14,157 nt of DNA from contig CAYXDO010000231.1 in NCBI GenBank assembly GCA_964463485.1, positions 1-14,157 on the forward strand, read 5' to 3'. The translations under genes were made by a program, and so were the position numbers. Origin of the DNA: CAYXDO01 sp964463485. GTDB lineage: Bacteria > Myxococcota > Kuafuiibacteriia > Kuafuiibacteriales > Kuafuiibacteriaceae. Positions 11,741 through 14,157 of the stretch are shown here, piece after piece (the stretch's first letter is position 1; each line of letters starts with the position of its first letter). The notes under the pieces are model-generated. The model did no database searches. It saw nothing but the letters and a program-made list of their open reading frames with translations, and was not told the DNA's origin.

Positions 11741-14157
11741 GTCTCAATCCCCCTCGCAGCAGCGGGGTGAGTTCTCGGACACGACCTTTTGATGAGTTGA
11801 ATGAGTTGCCTCGGTTTGTCTCAATCCCCCTCGCAGCAGCGGGGTGAGTTCTCGGACTTGAATGCGCAAGGCGAGGGAATCGCGATTGCTTTCTGTCTCA
11901 ATCCCCCTCGCAGCGGGGTGAGTTCTCGGACCCAACAGCACCCACCAGATCTACAAGATCCCGGTGGTGAAGTCTCAATCCCCCTCGCAGCGGGGTGAGT
12001 TCTCGGACTCGCAAGCCTACTGCGATCCTTCCGGCGCATCGCTTCGAGTCTCAATCCCCCTCGCAGCGGGGTGAGTTCTCGGACCCGGCCGGTCGGCCGG
12101 ACGTGCCCCGTCACGTGCCCGATGTCTCAATCCCCCTCGCAGCGGGGGTGAGTTCTCGGACGGCCAAGGCCGCCATGGAATCGATGTGGCCGAGCTTCGT
12201 CTCAATCCCCCTCGCAGCTGGGTGAGTTCTCGGACCTCGTTCCCGTCAGCGAAATCAACCGCTCGGAGCCCACGTCTCAATCCCCCTCGCAGCGGGGTGA
12301 GTTCTCGGACGNNNNNNNNNNNNNNNNNNNNNNNNNNNNNNNNNNNNNNNNNNNNNNNNNNNNNNNNNNNNNNNNNNNNNNNNNNNNNNNNNNNNNNNNN
12401 NNNNNNNNNNNCAATCCCCCTCGCAGCGGGGTGAGTTCTCGGACATCCCCATGCCCAAAAAGTCCTCGCTCGCCATTGGCCGTCTCAATCCCCCTCGCAG
12501 CGGGGTGAGTTCTCGGACATGCAGACAAGTTCCGTGTCCGCGATCCGTACTGTTGGGAGTCTCAATCCCCCTCGCAGCGGGGTGAGTTCTCGGACCGAGA
12601 CATGACCAGCCTCGATGTCTCAATCCCCCTCGCAGCGGGGTGAGTTCTCGGACTCGACGACGCGGTGTTGTTCAACCACGCCTCCATCCTGAAAGTCTCA
12701 ATCCCCCTCGCAGCGGGGTGAGTTCTCGGACCCGCGCTGGCCTCGTTGCCCGTGTCCGAGCGCCGCGGTGTCTCAATCCCCCTCGCAGCGGGGTGAGTTC
12801 TCGGACCGCGGCATTGATTGTCATGGCAGCAATTGCTGGTTTGAGTCTCAATCCCCCTCGCAGCGGGGTGAGTTCTCGGACGCCGACGGACGTGCTACAG
12901 GTGGGTAAGGAGGCGATCCGTCTCAATCCCCCTCGCAGCGGGGTGAGTTCTCGGACCTTGGAACTGAGATCGTAGACATTCAGTTTCCTAACGTGTCTCA
13001 ATCCCCCTCGCAGCGGGGTGAGTTCTCGGACCTCTCGTTGACATCAAGGTCGACGGTGGGCCGTGTGAAGTCTCAATCCCCCTCGCAGCGGGGTGAGTTC
13101 TCGGACAACGTCATCCCCGTCAGCGAAATCGTACGCCCCGAGGAGTCTCAATCCCCCTCGCAGCGGGGTGAGTTCTCGGACGCCCAAGGGCTCAGGAGAA
13201 CACACCATGGCACGTCGAAGTCTCAATCCCCCTCGCAGCGGGGTGAGTTCTCGGACCTGGGACGTAGGTGGATTGTGGACTGGCCTAGGCGATACGTCTC
13301 AATCCCCCTCGCAGCGGGGTGAGTTCTCGGACAACGGTTTCTGGCGCAGAGGATCCGTCCTCTGCGACGCGTCTCAATCCCCCTCGCAGCGGGGTGAGTT
13401 CTCGGACAACCGACCTGCGCCTCCTCCTCCCAAATACCGACAAACCGTCTCAATCCCCCTCGCAGCGGGGTGAGTTCTCGGACCCATCCGGCTGCGCCGC
13501 GGCCAGAAGGTGAGCGTCGGGTCTCAATCCCCCTCCCAGCGGGGTGAGTTCTCGGACACGCCGCCAACGCGTTTACCGGCCTCCGGGCCCGAGTCGTCTC
13601 AATCCCCCTCGCAGCGGGGTGAGTTCTCGGACCCCGAGCCGGTGAGATCCGGAGGTACCTCGCGTGCTTCGTCTCAATCCCCCTCGCAGCGGGGTGAGTT
13701 CTCGGACAGCCACACACCGCGGCCACCGGCCGCAGAAAGGAGGACGTCTCAATCCCCCTCGCAGCGGGGTGAGTTCTCGGACGCTCTCGGGATCATGGTG
13801 CACGAGGCGCCGAAAGTGGTCTCAATCCCCCTCGCAGCGGGGTGAGTTCTCGGACAGAAGAGGACATTCCTAGCCTCTGTAAAGTCACCGACTTCGTCTC
13901 AATCCCCCTCGCAGCGGGGTGAGTTCTCGGACCGAGGGCCGCGGACTACTGGCAAAAGTTGGTGCATCTTTATACGTCTCAATCCCCCTCGCAGCGGGGT
14001 GAGTTCTCGGACGCGGCGTGGGTTTGGTTGGTGTTCGTATGAGCACCAAACGTCTCAATCCCCCTCGCAGCGGGGTGAGTTCTCGGACACGACATGTTCG
14101 CGTTCATGGTCTGCGAGGATGTCTCAATCCCCCTCGCAGCGGGGTGAGTTCTCGGAC
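11741..14157 (-). CRISPR. Type III CRISPR array, 32 recognisable repeats, continues beyond the window
   Basis: The repeat is 37 nt. On the + strand it begins GTCTCAATCC, has a CCCC/GGGG inverted core around TCGCAGC, and ends GAGTTCTCGGAC. Repeat starts run from 11741, 11818, 11895 to 14052 and 14121. Eight repeats precede the N gap and 24 follow, the first of these lacking its first four bases. There are 30 complete spacers of 32-43 nt (mostly 37-40), except one of 21 nt at 12596-12616. On the minus strand each repeat ends ATTGAGAC, close to the ATTGAAAC/G handle of type III crRNAs. Variant repeats cluster at the left: repeats 1 and 2 carry an extra AGC (40 nt), repeat 6 (12124) an extra G and repeat 7 (12199) a G-to-T change. 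Repeat 24 (13521) has a G-to-C change. The leader should lie to the right, outside the window. No cas6 is present here. Confidence 0.98.
12312..12411. other. Assembly gap (100 N) inside the CRISPR array
   Basis: Exactly 100 N occur, the usual placeholder for a gap of unknown size. It starts one base into the spacer after repeat 8 and ends before base 5 of the next repeat. The true number of missing repeat-spacer units is unknown. Confidence 0.97.

Noticed and set aside
11801..13873. Open frames on both strands of the array with repeated peptides such as SQSPSQRGEFSD and VRELTPLRGGLR
   Set aside because: They are translations of the CRISPR repeat; the period and identity follow the 37-nt repeat units.
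1..14157. tRNA, rRNA, insertion sequence or prophage genes
   Set aside because: No such sequence was recognised on either strand.

Overview
The window is the greater part of a type III-B (Cmr) CRISPR-Cas locus from a GC-rich bacterium. By eye the coding regions have strongly GC-biased third positions. The mix of a Cmr operon, an AAA/PD-(D/E)XK protein and a CTCCGTG intergenic repeat next to a GxxExxY-type remnant suggests Myxococcota or another environmental phylum, but this is only a weak inference. A run of exactly 100 N inside the CRISPR array shows that this is a draft scaffold.

Layout, left to right: (1) about 1-300, the C-terminal remnant of a GxxExxY-family gene on the + strand, then a cluster of four CTCCGTG heptamers. 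(2) 298-1857, minus strand, an AAA ATPase fused to a PD-(D/E)XK nuclease-like domain. (3) 2104-3186, minus strand, a CARF-domain effector with no HEPN motif and a small C-terminal domain that may be RelE-like. (4) 3209-9737, minus strand, a compact cmr operon transcribed in the order cas10(cmr2)-cmr3-cmr1-cmr4-cmr5-cmr6. All five junctions are 4-nt stop/start overlaps (ATGA four times, GTGA once). (5) 9738-10306, a gap with one weak + strand ORF. (6) 10307-11317, minus strand, an unrecognised 336-aa protein whose first ~46 residues resemble the EF-Ts N-terminal (TS-N/UBA) fold. (7) 11659-14157, a CRISPR array of 32 recognisable 37-nt repeats plus one degenerate terminal repeat. It runs off the right edge.

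How the parts should work together: array transcripts read on the minus strand end each repeat with ATTGAGAC, the expected type III 5' handle. The leader should therefore lie to the right of the window, and the degenerate repeats mark the leader-distal end, facing the cas genes. Cmr1 and Cmr3-6 with Cas10 form the RNA-guided complex. Cmr4 keeps the backbone RNase aspartate (D26). Cas10 lacks the N-terminal HD nuclease domain but keeps GGDD, so the complex is predicted to cut target RNA and make cyclic oligoadenylate that activates the downstream CARF protein. Many spacers read as plausible protein-coding sense strand on the + strand, and some carry a Shine-Dalgarno plus start codon. This makes the minus-strand crRNAs antisense to phage mRNA. 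No cas1, cas2 or cas6 lies in the window.

The parts that best merit follow-up are the CARF effector's C-terminal domain, the EF-Ts-N-like protein between array and operon, and two spacers that match related coding sequences.
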